A stretch of DNA of 64,000 nucleotides from Clostridiales bacterium. GTDB lineage: Bacteria > Bacillota > Sulfobacillia > RBS10-35. Under the pieces are notes generated by a model that saw only the letters and a program-made list of their open reading frames with translations, made no database searches and was not told the origin of the DNA. Positions within the stretch are counted from its first letter, which is position 1, and every line of letters begins with the position of its first letter. Shown here in pieces: positions 1-9,841 of the stretch. Made by a program: the position numbers and the translations under genes. The stretch spans positions 186,001 through 250,000 of the forward strand of contig JAHHQG010000026.1 in the NCBI GenBank assembly GCA_018729555.1. The letters run 5' to 3'.

Positions 1-1350
1 CGGGAAGGCCTCAGCCATTATGCGGAAAGGGTGGGCCTGCCCGTTCCCCTCCTGGCGGTGCAGCGGAGCCCCGCCTTTGCCGAGCGCCCCTTGGTGAACG
101 TCCTGGCGGTGGGGGTGCGGCATGAGGCGTGGCCCCTCTCCAGCCGGGGAGCTTATCCCGGCGCCCGCCTGGTGGTGGTGGGAAAGCCCGTCGACGGGAT
201 GGGCCTGGGGGCAGCTGCTGCCGCCTCCAGGGCGGGGGAACCCTTTTCCTCCACCGTGCCCCCCTCCGATCCCGACCTGGGCCGAAAGGTCCTCCGCCTG
301 ACCCTCCGTCTGGCGAAGCGCCGCCTCCTCCTGGCCGTTCAGGACTTGGGAGCGGGAGGCTTGGGCGGGGCCGCGTGGGAGATGGCCCTCAAGAACGGCT
401 GCGGCGCCTTCCTGGACCTGGAGAAGGTGCCCTCCCTGCCGGAGATCCGGGATCCCTTCGCCCTTCTCCTGGCGGAAACGCAGGAGCGGATGCTCCTGGC
501 GGTGGCCCCGGACCGGGTGGAGAGGGTACTGGATCTCGCAAGGCACGGGGGGGTCCCGGCCGCCGACATCGGCGCCTTCACCCAAGATCCCCACCTGGTG
601 GTCCATTGGGGCGGCCAGCGGTGGGTTTCCCTTTCCCTCGCCCTCCTCGGAGAAGGGCCCGCGCCTCGCCCCTGGCCTTCCTTTCCCGAGAAGCTCGCCC
701 TCTCCCGAAGGGAGCGCTTGTTCACCCATGTTCCCCACGTCTTTTCCCTGGGAACTCATGAAGGGGCTGTTCTTCTGGTCCAGGGAGGAAGGGCCCTTTC
801 CCGCCAGCCTCTGGGGGAAACCTTCTTTCTCCTGGTGACGGCCGCTTTTTCCCTGGCCCTTGGCGGCTTTATGCCCCTCGCCATCAGCAACAGCCTCAAC
901 CTGGGGGATATGGAGGAGGAAACCACCGCCCGCTCCTTTTTGGCCATCACCGAGGGGATCGCCCGCGGTGCCCGGGAGCTGGGCCTTCCGGTCGTGAGCG
1001 GGAACGTCAGCCTCCAAAACAAAGGCCGACGATCCCTCCCGCCGGTCCCGGTCCTGGCCCTGGTAGGAAGGCGCCCCCCCGAAAGAGAAGCCCTCTTCCA
1101 TGGCCAATACGGCGAAGGGATCCTCACCTGGTCGCCCGGGAAAGGTCCTTCTCTCGCCGCTTTCCTTGAGGAATTGGTGGGCCTTGTCCAAAGCGGCTTC
1201 TTCCGCTTTGACCCCCACCGGATGGAGGTGCATCAGGTGGGGGAGGCCTTTTTCATCCGCTTCCGGGGTGTCCGCCTGCCGGAAGCGCCCGAACCCTCCG
1301 GGATGATCTGGGAACCCCTCGGGGGAGGAGATCGACCGTGGGCCTCTTGA
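1..1350 (+). CDS. purL: Phosphoribosylformylglycinamidine synthase, large subunit (C-terminal part; 5' end outside the window)
   Basis: Frame is open from base 1 (REGLSHYAERVGLPVP...). Motifs VQDLGAGGLGGAAWEMA, AETQERMLLAV, SGNVSLQN; first gene of the pur cluster. Confidence 0.9.
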   Translation, partial: REGLSHYAERVGLPVPLLAVQRSPAFAERPLVNVLAVGVRHEAWPLSSRGAYPGARLVVVGKPVDGMGLGAAAAASRAGEPFSSTVPPSDPDLGRKVLRLTLRLAKRRLLLAVQDLGAGGLGGAAWEMALKNGCGAFLDLEKVPSLPEIRDPFALLLAETQERMLLAVAPDRVERVLDLARHGGVPAADIGAFTQDPHLVVHWGGQRWVSLSLALLGEGPAPRPWPSFPEKLALSRRERLFTHVPHVFSLGTHEGAVLLVQGGRALSRQPLGETFFLLVTAAFSLALGGFMPLAISNSLNLGDMEEETTARSFLAITEGIARGARELGLPVVSGNVSLQNKGRRSLPPVPVLALVGRRPPEREALFHGQYGEGILTWSPGKGPSLAAFLEELVGLVQSGFFRFDPHRMEVHQVGEAFFIRFRGVRLPEAPEPSGMIWEPLGGGDRPWAS

Positions 1351-2528
1351 ACCTGGGAGGGATCTTTGGCTTTTACGCGCCCCAGGGTCTCACCCGGCAC
1401 GAGGCAGAGGCCTTTCTCGAAATGGGCCTAAGCTCCCTTCGCCACCGGGGAGAAGGGGGCTGGCGCCTCTTCTTCGCCGGCCCCAAGGGAGAGGGCCAGC
1501 GGGAGGGCGATGGGCTGGCCCCTCTCTCCCTGCCGGAAGGTCCCTTTGTCTGGGGGCTGGGGACCATTTACCGCCGCTCCGATGCCCCGGGATGGATCCC
1601 CCTCCCTGGAGGCGTCCTGGTGTTTACCGGCCGTCTGGAAGGATCCCCCCGCCAGCTCCTTGCCGGTGAGCTTCCTCTCGAGGGAGCCCTCGCTTTCCTT
1701 GCAGCCCAAGGCCCCTTCTTTTACGCGGGTCGGGATGGAGAAGGGCGCCAGCCCCTCTCCGGGGTCCGGGAGAAGGGCGCCTATTTCTTTGCGAGCGAAC
1801 ATCTTCCCGGGTTTCTAGGGAGTTCCGCAGAACCCATCCCTCCCGGGAATTTCCTTCGCCTCAGCCCCCAGGGCGCTTTCCGAGAAAGGCTTCATCCCGT
1901 TCCCCATGCCGGTCGCCTCTGCGCCTTTGAGGCCCTTTACTACGCCCGCCCCGACGGGCTCCTGGCGGGCCGACGGGTTTACGCCCTCCGCTACGCCCTG
2001 GGCCGCCTCCTCGCCCGGGAAGCGCCTTCCCCCGCCGACGTGGTGGTGGGGGTGCCCGATTCAGGGACGGCGGCAGCCCACGGCTACGCCGAGGAGAGCC
2101 GCCTGCCCCTGGCCATGGGCCTTTGGAAAAACCCTTATGCCGGCCGCGCCTTTCTTCGCGCCAGCCCTAAGGAGAGGGGTTGGGTCCTCGACCAAAAGCT
2201 TTTCCCCATCCCGGAGGCGGTGGCCGGCCGGCGGGTGGTCCTGGTGGATGACTCCATCGTCCGGGGGGCGACGGTGAGGCGCAATGCCCGGCTCTTGCGC
2301 CAGGCGGGAGCGAAAGAAATCCATGTCCGCATCGCGGCGCCCCCGGTGGTGAAGGCCTGCCCCTACGGCCTTCTGGGCGCGGAGGAAGAGGAACTCTTTC
2401 ATCGCCGCCCTTCTCTTCCCGTGGAAAGCCTGGCCTATCTCTCCGTCTCCGCCATGGAAGCGATCCTTGCGCCGGGGTTTTGCCGGGCCTGTTTCGGAAA
2501 GGAGGCGGAAGCCCGTGTCTCTCTATGA
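1347..2528 (+). CDS. purF: Amidophosphoribosyltransferase with a degenerate glutaminase domain (TTG start 1347, or GTG 1338)
   Basis: PRTase motif VVLVDDSIVRGATVRRNARLLRQAGAKEIHVR, VVVGVPDSGTAAAHGYAEES and C-terminal FCRACFG. Position between purL and purM. N-terminus reads MNLGGIFGFY instead of (M)CGVFGI. Confidence 0.9.
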   Translation: MNLGGIFGFYAPQGLTRHEAEAFLEMGLSSLRHRGEGGWRLFFAGPKGEGQREGDGLAPLSLPEGPFVWGLGTIYRRSDAPGWIPLPGGVLVFTGRLEGSPRQLLAGELPLEGALAFLAAQGPFFYAGRDGEGRQPLSGVREKGAYFFASEHLPGFLGSSAEPIPPGNFLRLSPQGAFRERLHPVPHAGRLCAFEALYYARPDGLLAGRRVYALRYALGRLLAREAPSPADVVVGVPDSGTAAAHGYAEESRLPLAMGLWKNPYAGRAFLRASPKERGWVLDQKLFPIPEAVAGRRVVLVDDSIVRGATVRRNARLLRQAGAKEIHVRIAAPPVVKACPYGLLGAEEEELFHRRPSLPVESLAYLSVSAMEAILAPGFCRACFGKEAEARVSL

Positions 2529-3537
2529 AGAAGCGGGGGTGCATCGGGGGCGGGCCGCCCGGGCCATCGCGGCGGTGAAGGCCCTGGCGGAAGCCACCTA
2601 CACCCCTGAGGTGCTGGAAGGCGTCGGGGGGTTTGCCGCCCGGTTCGCTGGGCCGGGGGAGATCCTCCATGCCTCCTGCGACGGGGTCGGCACCAAGATA
2701 CTCCTTGCGCGGAAGCGGGAAGACCATCGCACCATGGGCTGGGATGCCGCCGCCATGGTCATCAACGACCTTCTGGCCTCCCGCAGCCTCCCCCTCTTCC
2801 TCCTGGACTACGTGGCCATGGGCCGCCTTCGGCACGATGTGCTGGAAGCTCTCTTCGAAGGGCTGGCCCTCGCCTGCCAGGCGGCGGGGTGCGCCCTCAT
2901 CGGCGGAGAAACGGCGGAGCTGCCCGATCTTCTCCCTCCCGGCCATTACGACGTGGTGGCCTTCGGTGTGGGGCGGGGAGCCGGGGGAGGGGAAGCGCCC
3001 CTGCCAGGAGATCTTCTCCTGGGCCTTCCCTCCTCAGGGCTCCACAGCAACGGCTTTTCCCTTGTGCGAAAGATCCTCCGGGATGGCTCCCTTTCCCTGG
3101 AGGACCCTTTCCCCTTTTGGGAAGGCTCAGGGGAGCCTCCCTCCCTGGGAGACGTCCTCTTGATCCCCACCCGCATCTACCGGGATAGCCTGGCACCCAT
3201 CCTCGGCCACAGAGGGGTGACCGGCCTCAGCCACATCACGGGAGGGGGGCTCTGCGAAAACATCCCCCGGATGCTCCCCCCGCGCCTTCAGGCGGAGATC
3301 TGGGAGGGCACCTGGCCCCTTCTCCCCGTCTACCGCTGGCTGATGGCCGTCACCGGAAAGCCCCTCAAGGAGCTGGCGATCGTCTTCAACGGCGGGCTGG
3401 GGATGGTCCTCGCCGTCCGTCCCGAGGCGCTTCAGGAGGTCCGGGAGGCCCTCTGGAAGACCGGAGAGCCTTCGTATGTGGTGGGCCGGGTGGCGGAGGG
3501 TTCGGGAGGCCTCGTGTGGCGGGAGGAAGGCCTGTGA
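2515..3537 (+). CDS. purM: Phosphoribosylformylglycinamidine cyclo-ligase (GTG start)
   Basis: SCDGVGTKILLA, IGGETAELPDLLPPGHYDVVAFGVG, GLSHITGGGLCENIPRMLP. Confidence 0.93.
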   Translation: MSLYEEAGVHRGRAARAIAAVKALAEATYTPEVLEGVGGFAARFAGPGEILHASCDGVGTKILLARKREDHRTMGWDAAAMVINDLLASRSLPLFLLDYVAMGRLRHDVLEALFEGLALACQAAGCALIGGETAELPDLLPPGHYDVVAFGVGRGAGGGEAPLPGDLLLGLPSSGLHSNGFSLVRKILRDGSLSLEDPFPFWEGSGEPPSLGDVLLIPTRIYRDSLAPILGHRGVTGLSHITGGGLCENIPRMLPPRLQAEIWEGTWPLLPVYRWLMAVTGKPLKELAIVFNGGLGMVLAVRPEALQEVREALWKTGEPSYVVGRVAEGSGGLVWREEGL

Positions 3538-4172
3538 AGAGAGTACCGGTGGCGGTCCTCGCTTCGGGGGAGGGCACCAACTACCGAGCTCTTTGCAGCT
3601 ACGAGGACGCGCCTTATGAAATCGCCCTCCTCATGAGCGACCGTCCCCATGCGCCCGCCCTGGAAAAAGCCCGCGAGGACGGCCTTCCCACGGCCGTCTT
3701 TTACCCCGGGGATTTCCCCGACCTTTCCGGCTGGGAAAGAGCCATGGTGTCGACCCTCCGGTCTTTTGAGGTGGAGTGGGTGGTCCTGGCAGGATTCATG
3801 CGCCTCCTGAGCCCTTTCTTTCTCCAGGCCTTTCCCTGGCGGGTGGTGAACCTTCACCCTTCCCTCCTTCCCGCCTTCCGGGGAAGAGACGCCATCGCCC
3901 GGGCCCTCCGGCGAGGCGTCACCTGGACGGGCGTCACCGTTCACCTGGTGGACGAAGGGGTGGATCGGGGGCCCATCGTGGTGCAGCGGCCGGTGCCCAT
4001 CCTCCCCGGCGATGATGAAGGAAGCCTCACCCGGAGGATCAAAGCGGCGGAGCATCACCTTTACCCTCGCGCCCTCCGCGCCCTTCTGGAGGTCCCCTTT
4101 TCTGTAGCGGAAGGACGGCTGATCTGGGCCGACGAACGGGAGGTGCGTCGTCTTTGCGGCGAGCCTTTTTGA
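3534..4172 (+). CDS. purN: Phosphoribosylglycinamide formyltransferase (GTG start overlapping the purM stop)
   Basis: VLASGEGTNYRAL, VVNLHPSLLPAFRGRDAI, GVTVHLVDEGVDRGPIVVQ. Confidence 0.92.
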   Translation: MKRVPVAVLASGEGTNYRALCSYEDAPYEIALLMSDRPHAPALEKAREDGLPTAVFYPGDFPDLSGWERAMVSTLRSFEVEWVVLAGFMRLLSPFFLQAFPWRVVNLHPSLLPAFRGRDAIARALRRGVTWTGVTVHLVDEGVDRGPIVVQRPVPILPGDDEGSLTRRIKAAEHHLYPRALRALLEVPFSVAEGRLIWADEREVRRLCGEPF

Positions 4173-5671
4173 GCCTGACGGATAAGAGAGCCTTCTTGCC
4201 CCTGGTGGAGGAACTGTTGAAGCGGGATCTTCAGCTGGTGGCCTCCAGCGGCACCTGCCGCTTCCTCCAGGAAAGGGGTTACCCCTGCCAGGACGCCTCC
4301 GAATGGACGGGGTTTTCCTCCCTCCTGGGGGGTCGGGTCAAGACCCTCCACCCCGCCCTCCATGCGCCTCTCCTCGCCCGCCCCGAGGATTACCCGGAGC
4401 TTTCCCGCTACGGATGGGAGCCCTTTTCCGTCCTGGCGGTGGACCTCTACCCCTTCATCCGCCAGCGGGAGAAAGGCCTCCCCCTGGAGGAGCTGGTGGA
4501 AGCCATCGACATCGGCGGGGTAGCCCTTTTGCGGGCGGCCGCCAAAAACGTTCCCTTCGTCCTTCCCCTCTGCCGCCTCTCCCAGATGCCCCTCCTCCTC
4601 CGGGCCTTGGATCATCCCGAGGAGCGGGAGAAACTGGGACGCCGCCTGGCGGCGGAGGCTTTTAGCGCCACCGCCGCCTACGATGCCGCCATCGCCCAAG
4701 CCTTTCGCGATGCGGCGGGCGACGGGGAGGCGTGGCCCCATCATTTCATCCTTCCCCTGGAGAAGGTGGCCGACCTCCGCTACGGGGAAAACCCTTCCCA
4801 AAAAGGCGCCTGGTACCGCCCCCTGGGCGAAAGGGCCTCCGGCCTCCTCAAACTCCGGCAGATCCAAGGAGGCCCCCTCTCCTACAACAACGTCCTGGAC
4901 GCCCAAGCCGCCCTGGACCTTTCTCGGGCGCTGACCCGGCCGGGCGCCGTCGTCATCAAGCACACGGTGCCCTGCGCCGTGGCCGTGGGAAGGGATGGGG
5001 CCGACGCCCTGGAAAAAGCCTATGCAGCCGATCCCGTCTCCATCTATGGGGGCATCGTGGCCCTCAACCGGCCCCTCGATGGGGAGGCGGCCCGCCGCCT
5101 AAGACCCCTCTTCCTGGATCTACTCCTGGCACCCTGGGTGGAAGAGGAGGCCCTCCCCCTCCTTCGCAAAAAGAAGCTCCGCCTTCTCACCCTCCCCGAA
5201 CCGGCGGAGGCATGGCCCGACGAGCCCATCCCTTTCCTCATCCGAAGCGCCGGCGAAAGTCTTCTCCTCCAGGACCCTTACCCTTCCCCCGCCCTTCCCC
5301 CGCCGCTTCCCCCTATGGACCCCTCCCTCTGGGATGACCTCGCCCTCGCCTGGCAGGTGGTGGCCCACATGAAATCCAACGCCATCGCCCTGGTGAAGGG
5401 GGGCGTCACCGTGGGGCTGGGAGGCGGCCAGACCAGCCGCATCGGGGCGGTGCAGCTGGCCCTTTCCCAGGCGGGGGAGCGGGCCAAAGGGGCGGTCATG
5501 GCCTCCGACGGCTTTTTCCCCTTCCCCGACGCCGTAGAAGCGGCAGCCGCCGCCGGCATCGCCGCCATCATACAGCCGGGGGGTTCCCTCCGGGACGAAG
5601 CGGTCCTGCAAAGAGCCCGGGAGCTGGGGATCCCCATGATCCTTACGGGTACCCGCCATTTCCGTCACTGA
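4154..5671 (+). CDS. purH: Bifunctional AICAR formyltransferase/IMP cyclohydrolase (TTG start)
   Basis: VKTLHPALHAPLLARP, LRYGENPSQKGAWY, LSYNNVLDAQAAL, VIKHTVPC, ASDGFFPFPDAVE. Confidence 0.92.
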   Translation: MRRAFLSLTDKRAFLPLVEELLKRDLQLVASSGTCRFLQERGYPCQDASEWTGFSSLLGGRVKTLHPALHAPLLARPEDYPELSRYGWEPFSVLAVDLYPFIRQREKGLPLEELVEAIDIGGVALLRAAAKNVPFVLPLCRLSQMPLLLRALDHPEEREKLGRRLAAEAFSATAAYDAAIAQAFRDAAGDGEAWPHHFILPLEKVADLRYGENPSQKGAWYRPLGERASGLLKLRQIQGGPLSYNNVLDAQAALDLSRALTRPGAVVIKHTVPCAVAVGRDGADALEKAYAADPVSIYGGIVALNRPLDGEAARRLRPLFLDLLLAPWVEEEALPLLRKKKLRLLTLPEPAEAWPDEPIPFLIRSAGESLLLQDPYPSPALPPPLPPMDPSLWDDLALAWQVVAHMKSNAIALVKGGVTVGLGGGQTSRIGAVQLALSQAGERAKGAVMASDGFFPFPDAVEAAAAAGIAAIIQPGGSLRDEAVLQRARELGIPMILTGTRHFRH

Positions 5672-5684
5672 AGGAGGGACGGCG

Positions 5685-6950
5685 ATGAAGATCCTGGTGG
5701 TGGGGAGCGGAAGCCGGGAGCACGCCATGGGCTACTACCTGAAGCGGGGAGCTCCCTCCAGCTGGCGCCTCTATTTCCTCCCCGGCAACAGCGGCACCCG
5801 GGAGCTGGGGGAAGCCGTTCCCCTCGACCCCCTGGACGCAGACCGGGTGGCTGCCTGGGCCGCAGAAGAAGGGGTCGACCTGGCGTGGGTAGGCGGAGAG
5901 GAGCCCCTCCTGAAAGGCCTGGTGGATGGCCTAAAGGCCCGGGGCATCGCGGCCTTCGGCCCGCCGCAAAAGGCGGCCCTCCTGGAAGGAAGCAAGATCT
6001 TCGCCAAAACCTTCATGGCCCGCCATGGCCTTCCCACCGCCCCCTTTCGCGTGGCTCAAAGCTACGAGGAAGCCCTCTCCCTCCTCCGCCATTTTCCCCA
6101 AGGAGTGGCTGTCAAGGCCGATGGCCTTGCCCGGGGAAAGGGAGTGGCGGTGGCCGAAGAAGCCGGCGAAGCTCTCCCCTACCTCCAGGCCTTTCTCCGG
6201 GAAGGCGTACTTGGGGAAGCAGGCCGGCGGGTGGTTCTGGAGGAGCGGCTAAAGGGCCGGGAAGTTTCGCTTCATGGCCTTCTCTTTCCCGAAGGGAGCT
6301 TTCTCTTGCCCTTGGCGAGGGATCACAAGCGGCTTTTGGATGGCGACGAAGGCCCCAACACCGGCGGCATGGGGGCTGTGGCGCCGGTGGAGGAAGAGCT
6401 CTTGCCCCTTCTCCGGAGAACCATCTGGGACCCCCTTCTCGAAGCCCTCCGCGACGAAGGCCTCTACTACACCGGAACCCTCTACGTCGGCCTCATGATC
6501 ACCGACGATGGACCCAAGATCCTGGAATTCAACGTCCGCCTGGGGGACCCTGAAGCCCAGGTCCTCCTCCCCCTGGTGAGGGAACCTTGGTGGGAGATCA
6601 TGGCCTATGCCCGGGAGGGCAAAGTGCCCCCCCGCCTGAGCTTTCGCCCGGGGGTTCGGGTGGGGGTGGTGGTGGCCCGGCGGGGGTATCCCCAGGGAAG
6701 ACCCGAGAATCCCATGCCCTTCCCCATGGAAAAGCTGATGGCTTACCCCGGCCTCACCCTCCACCCCGCCCGGGAGCTCTCCCACCGAGGGGACCGCTGG
6801 GAGGCGGGAGGCGGAAGGCTCCTCACTGTGACGGCTTGTGGCAAGGACGTGGAAGAAGCCCGCCGCCAGGTGTACCGGGCTCTTGAGGAGGCTTTCCAAG
6901 ACGGGGACGACATCCACTACCGGAGGGATATCGGAAGGGGGAGCCTTTGA
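5685..6950 (+). CDS. purD: Phosphoribosylamine-glycine ligase
   Basis: MKILVVGSGSREHAMGYYL, ATP-grasp region DGDEGPNTGGMGAVAP, EFNVRLGDPEAQVLLPL. Confidence 0.95.
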   Translation: MKILVVGSGSREHAMGYYLKRGAPSSWRLYFLPGNSGTRELGEAVPLDPLDADRVAAWAAEEGVDLAWVGGEEPLLKGLVDGLKARGIAAFGPPQKAALLEGSKIFAKTFMARHGLPTAPFRVAQSYEEALSLLRHFPQGVAVKADGLARGKGVAVAEEAGEALPYLQAFLREGVLGEAGRRVVLEERLKGREVSLHGLLFPEGSFLLPLARDHKRLLDGDEGPNTGGMGAVAPVEEELLPLLRRTIWDPLLEALRDEGLYYTGTLYVGLMITDDGPKILEFNVRLGDPEAQVLLPLVREPWWEIMAYAREGKVPPRLSFRPGVRVGVVVARRGYPQGRPENPMPFPMEKLMAYPGLTLHPARELSHRGDRWEAGGGRLLTVTACGKDVEEARRQVYRALEEAFQDGDDIHYRRDIGRGSL

Positions 6951-7009
6951 GCTCCCCCCTGCCCTTCCTGACCCTCAATTCGTTTCTCCGGACGCGGAAA
7001 GCCAGGGTG

Positions 7010-8662
7010 TTATTTCTTTTGCAGCACCACGAGGGCGTTGCTGAGCTCCCGCCCCGGCTGCCAGAGGTACTTTCCTTGGTAGATGAGGCCCGACGATGCC
7101 CCCGAATCCATGGCCATGGCCTCCACCGCCCCCAGCTGCCGCATGATCTCCGCCCACTCCGCCATGGTGGCGTAGTTGGTCACGGCGAAGATCAGGATAC
7201 CGTCCCGGGTGACGCCCACCCCGGAGCGGTTGTAGGGGTCGGAGACGATCTTGCTTTCGGTGAATTTCTCTTTGGCCATGGATTCCGGCGTCGCCACCAC
7301 CTTTCCGCCCGCCACCAGCCGGGGGCCCACCCCGATGGCCTGGACCACATCCCGCCAGGCGGGATCGTCAAAAGGCTGGAGGTCGTGGGTGCGGAACTTC
7401 ACCTTCCAGTCCACCTTAGCCCCCACACGGGCGAGGTTCTTCCAGCTCCACTGGTCCGGTTGGGCATACTTCTCGGGGAACCAGACCACATACCCGTTTT
7501 GCGGGATCGGTACGTCGGGACCGCCGATGGCCGTCACCCGGCCGTTCTCCACCGTCACCGTGGCACCCTTATCCCGCCGGGTGGTGGGACCCCATTCTTT
7601 TGTGTAGAGGACCATCAGGTCGTCGATGGTGGCGTTGATGTGGAAGGCGCCCCAGAAGCCCTCGTGGCCGTCCACGGAGCCTTCGATCTCCATCTCCAGG
7701 GGAGCCATGAGGACCTTCTTGTCGGAGGTGATGGCCAGGGTGGTGCCTTGGTAGGTGAGGTGGAGCCAGCGCCCATCGATCACCAGGGTGCCGAAGGGCT
7801 CCCCGAACCGATCCCCGTACCGATCTTTATAGGCAGCAAAATAGGTCCCGTTGATGGCGGCCATGGCCCCCACCCGGTTGGCCATATCCATGAGGGATTC
7901 CGTCTGGCCGATCTGGCCTTTGGCGATGACGGGCTTCACCTCGATGTCGGGCCGGTTCAGATTGACGCGGACCACCTGCACCTTATTGGTTCTGGAGGTG
8001 ATCTTGAAGGTGTAGGTCTCCGTCCAGGTGGCGGGCCGCAGGGAAGGATCCGTCAGGCGCAGGATGATGACCCCCGCTTCCGCCCGGGTGAGGGTCCCCT
8101 GGGGCTTGAAGACACCTCCGGGAAAGCCCGTCAAAAGGCCGTGGGCCACCGCCACATCCACATAAGGTTTGATCTCCCCCTGCACATCGGAAAAGGTGCC
8201 GCTGATACCCGTCAGAGCCGCCGCTTCAGGAGCCAGGCCCATGGCCCTCACGATGAGGCGGGCTGCTTCCCCCCGGCCCATGGGCAGGTCGGCCTTGAAG
8301 ATGCGGCCGTACTCCGCCGGCTGCAGCCAGCCGGCCGCCGCCGCCTTCTGGATGGCCTCGTAGGCCCAGTGGCTTCGGGCGACGTCGTCGAAGGCAGGTG
8401 GGGAAGGCACCTCCACCTGGGGTTTCAGCTCCCGCACCAGAAGGGTCACGAACTCGGCTCGGCTGATGGGCTTATCGGGGCGAAAGGTTTGGTCTTCATA
8501 GCCCCGCACGATACCCCGCTCCACCAGGGTGACGATGTAGCCTTCGGCCCAATGCCCCTTGATGTCCCTGAGGACCGCAGTCCCCTCTTGAGCCAGGGCC
8601 CCCTGGCCGGGCACCAGGATCAGAAGGGCCAGGATGAGGGCCGGCGCCAGACCTTTGCGCAA
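7010..8662 (-). CDS. S-layer-homology (SLH) domain protein with C-terminal phosphodiester glycosidase (NAGPA-like) domain (TTG start)
   Basis: Signal peptide-like N-terminus; SLH repeats (IKGHWAEGYIVTLVERGIVRGYEDQTFRPDKPISRAEF...). C-terminal AINGTYF, GVTRDGILIFAV, MAMDSGASSGLIYQGK, typical of the NAGPA/YngK family. Confidence 0.85.
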   Translation of the reverse strand: MRKGLAPALILALLILVPGQGALAQEGTAVLRDIKGHWAEGYIVTLVERGIVRGYEDQTFRPDKPISRAEFVTLLVRELKPQVEVPSPPAFDDVARSHWAYEAIQKAAAAGWLQPAEYGRIFKADLPMGRGEAARLIVRAMGLAPEAAALTGISGTFSDVQGEIKPYVDVAVAHGLLTGFPGGVFKPQGTLTRAEAGVIILRLTDPSLRPATWTETYTFKITSRTNKVQVVRVNLNRPDIEVKPVIAKGQIGQTESLMDMANRVGAMAAINGTYFAAYKDRYGDRFGEPFGTLVIDGRWLHLTYQGTTLAITSDKKVLMAPLEMEIEGSVDGHEGFWGAFHINATIDDLMVLYTKEWGPTTRRDKGATVTVENGRVTAIGGPDVPIPQNGYVVWFPEKYAQPDQWSWKNLARVGAKVDWKVKFRTHDLQPFDDPAWRDVVQAIGVGPRLVAGGKVVATPESMAKEKFTESKIVSDPYNRSGVGVTRDGILIFAVTNYATMAEWAEIMRQLGAVEAMAMDSGASSGLIYQGKYLWQPGRELSNALVVLQKK

Positions 8663-8831
8663 GATGCATCCTCCTTCTTGTAAAAGATCGCCTCCCGTAT
8701 TAGGAAACGTTCAGTCCTTTTCGCCGTAAAGTTCCCAATCCCTCCCAGCAAGAGCCCGAAGGGGGCCCCTTCCCTTGGGCTATAATGAGAAAGCGTCGAA
8801 GATCTCGAGGCGAGAGCGAGGGAGAACCTTT

Positions 8832-9839
8832 ATGGTGCGGGTGGGAATCAACGGCTTTGGGAGCATCGGCCGAAGGTTTTTTCGCCAGACCCTGAAGGAC
8901 CCGGACATCCAGGTGGTGGCCGTCAACGACATCGGCGACATTCAGGTGTCGGCCCATTTGCTGAAGTACGACAGCAACTACGGCGTCCTGGAGGAAGAGG
9001 TACGCACCGAAGGCCAGACCCTTTGGGTGGGAGACCGCTCCGTCCGGTTTTTCCAGGAGGAAGATCCCGCCAAGATCCCCTGGCACGAGGTAGGGGTGGA
9101 CATCGTCATCGAGTCCACCGGCCGCTTCACCGAAAAGGAGAAGGCGGAGGTCCACCGCACGAAGGGCGGCGCCAAGAAGGTGATCATCTCGGCCCCCGCC
9201 AAAGGGGAGGACCTGACGGTGGTCCTGGGGGTCAACGAAGACATGTACCGCCCCGAAGATCATCACATCATCTCCAACGCCTCCTGCACCACCAACTGCT
9301 TGGCGCCCGTCGTCAAAGTCCTGGATGATGCCTTCGGCGTCGAATGGGGCCTCATGACCACCGTCCACGCCTATACCAACGATCAGCGGGTCCTGGACCT
9401 TCCCCACAAGGACTGGCGGAGGGCCAGGGCAGCCGGCCTGAACATCATCCCCACCACCACAGGGGCGGCGCGGGCCGTGGGGAAAGTCCTCCCCCACCTC
9501 AACGGAAAGCTTAACGGCACATCCCTCCGGGTACCCGTGTCGGTGGTCTCCATCGTGGACCTGGTGGCCGAGACCCGAAAGCCCGTCACGGTGGAAACCG
9601 TCAACGAGGCCTTCCGGGAGGCGGCCCGGGGGCCCTTAAAGGGCATCCTCGCCGTCACCGATGAGGAGCTGGTCTCCGCCGACTTCAAGGGCAATCCCCA
9701 CTCCGCCATCGTGGATCTGCCCCTCACCATGACCATGGGTGAGCACCGGGTGAAGGTCTTTGCGTGGTATGACAACGAATGGGGTTACGCCGCCCGGCTG
9801 GTGGATCTCTGCCGTTACCTGGCGAGGCGGGGTCTTTGA
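8832..9839 (+). CDS. gap: Glyceraldehyde-3-phosphate dehydrogenase, type I
   Basis: VRVGINGFGSIGRRFFR, SNASCTTNCLAPVVKVLDDAFG, WYDNEWGYAARLVDL. Confidence 0.96.
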   Translation: MVRVGINGFGSIGRRFFRQTLKDPDIQVVAVNDIGDIQVSAHLLKYDSNYGVLEEEVRTEGQTLWVGDRSVRFFQEEDPAKIPWHEVGVDIVIESTGRFTEKEKAEVHRTKGGAKKVIISAPAKGEDLTVVLGVNEDMYRPEDHHIISNASCTTNCLAPVVKVLDDAFGVEWGLMTTVHAYTNDQRVLDLPHKDWRRARAAGLNIIPTTTGAARAVGKVLPHLNGKLNGTSLRVPVSVVSIVDLVAETRKPVTVETVNEAFREAARGPLKGILAVTDEELVSADFKGNPHSAIVDLPLTMTMGEHRVKVFAWYDNEWGYAARLVDLCRYLARRGL

Positions 9840-9841
9840 CG

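Noticed and set aside
4970-5000. Altered AICAR formyltransferase motif (KHTVPCAVA instead of KHxNPCG) as a sign of an inactive PurH
   Set aside because: The catalytic Lys-His pair is retained and the following positions vary even in active enzymes (human has KHVSPAG); not enough to claim loss of function.
6947-8683. 578-aa plus-strand ORF opposite the SLH/NAGPA gene
   Set aside because: The minus-strand frame carries recognisable SLH and NAGPA motifs; the plus frame is low-complexity His/Gly-rich.
8781-8786. TATAAT upstream of gap as a full promoter
   Set aside because: A good -10 hexamer but no acceptable -35 at 16-18 bp and no extended -10 TG; left unlisted as a feature.
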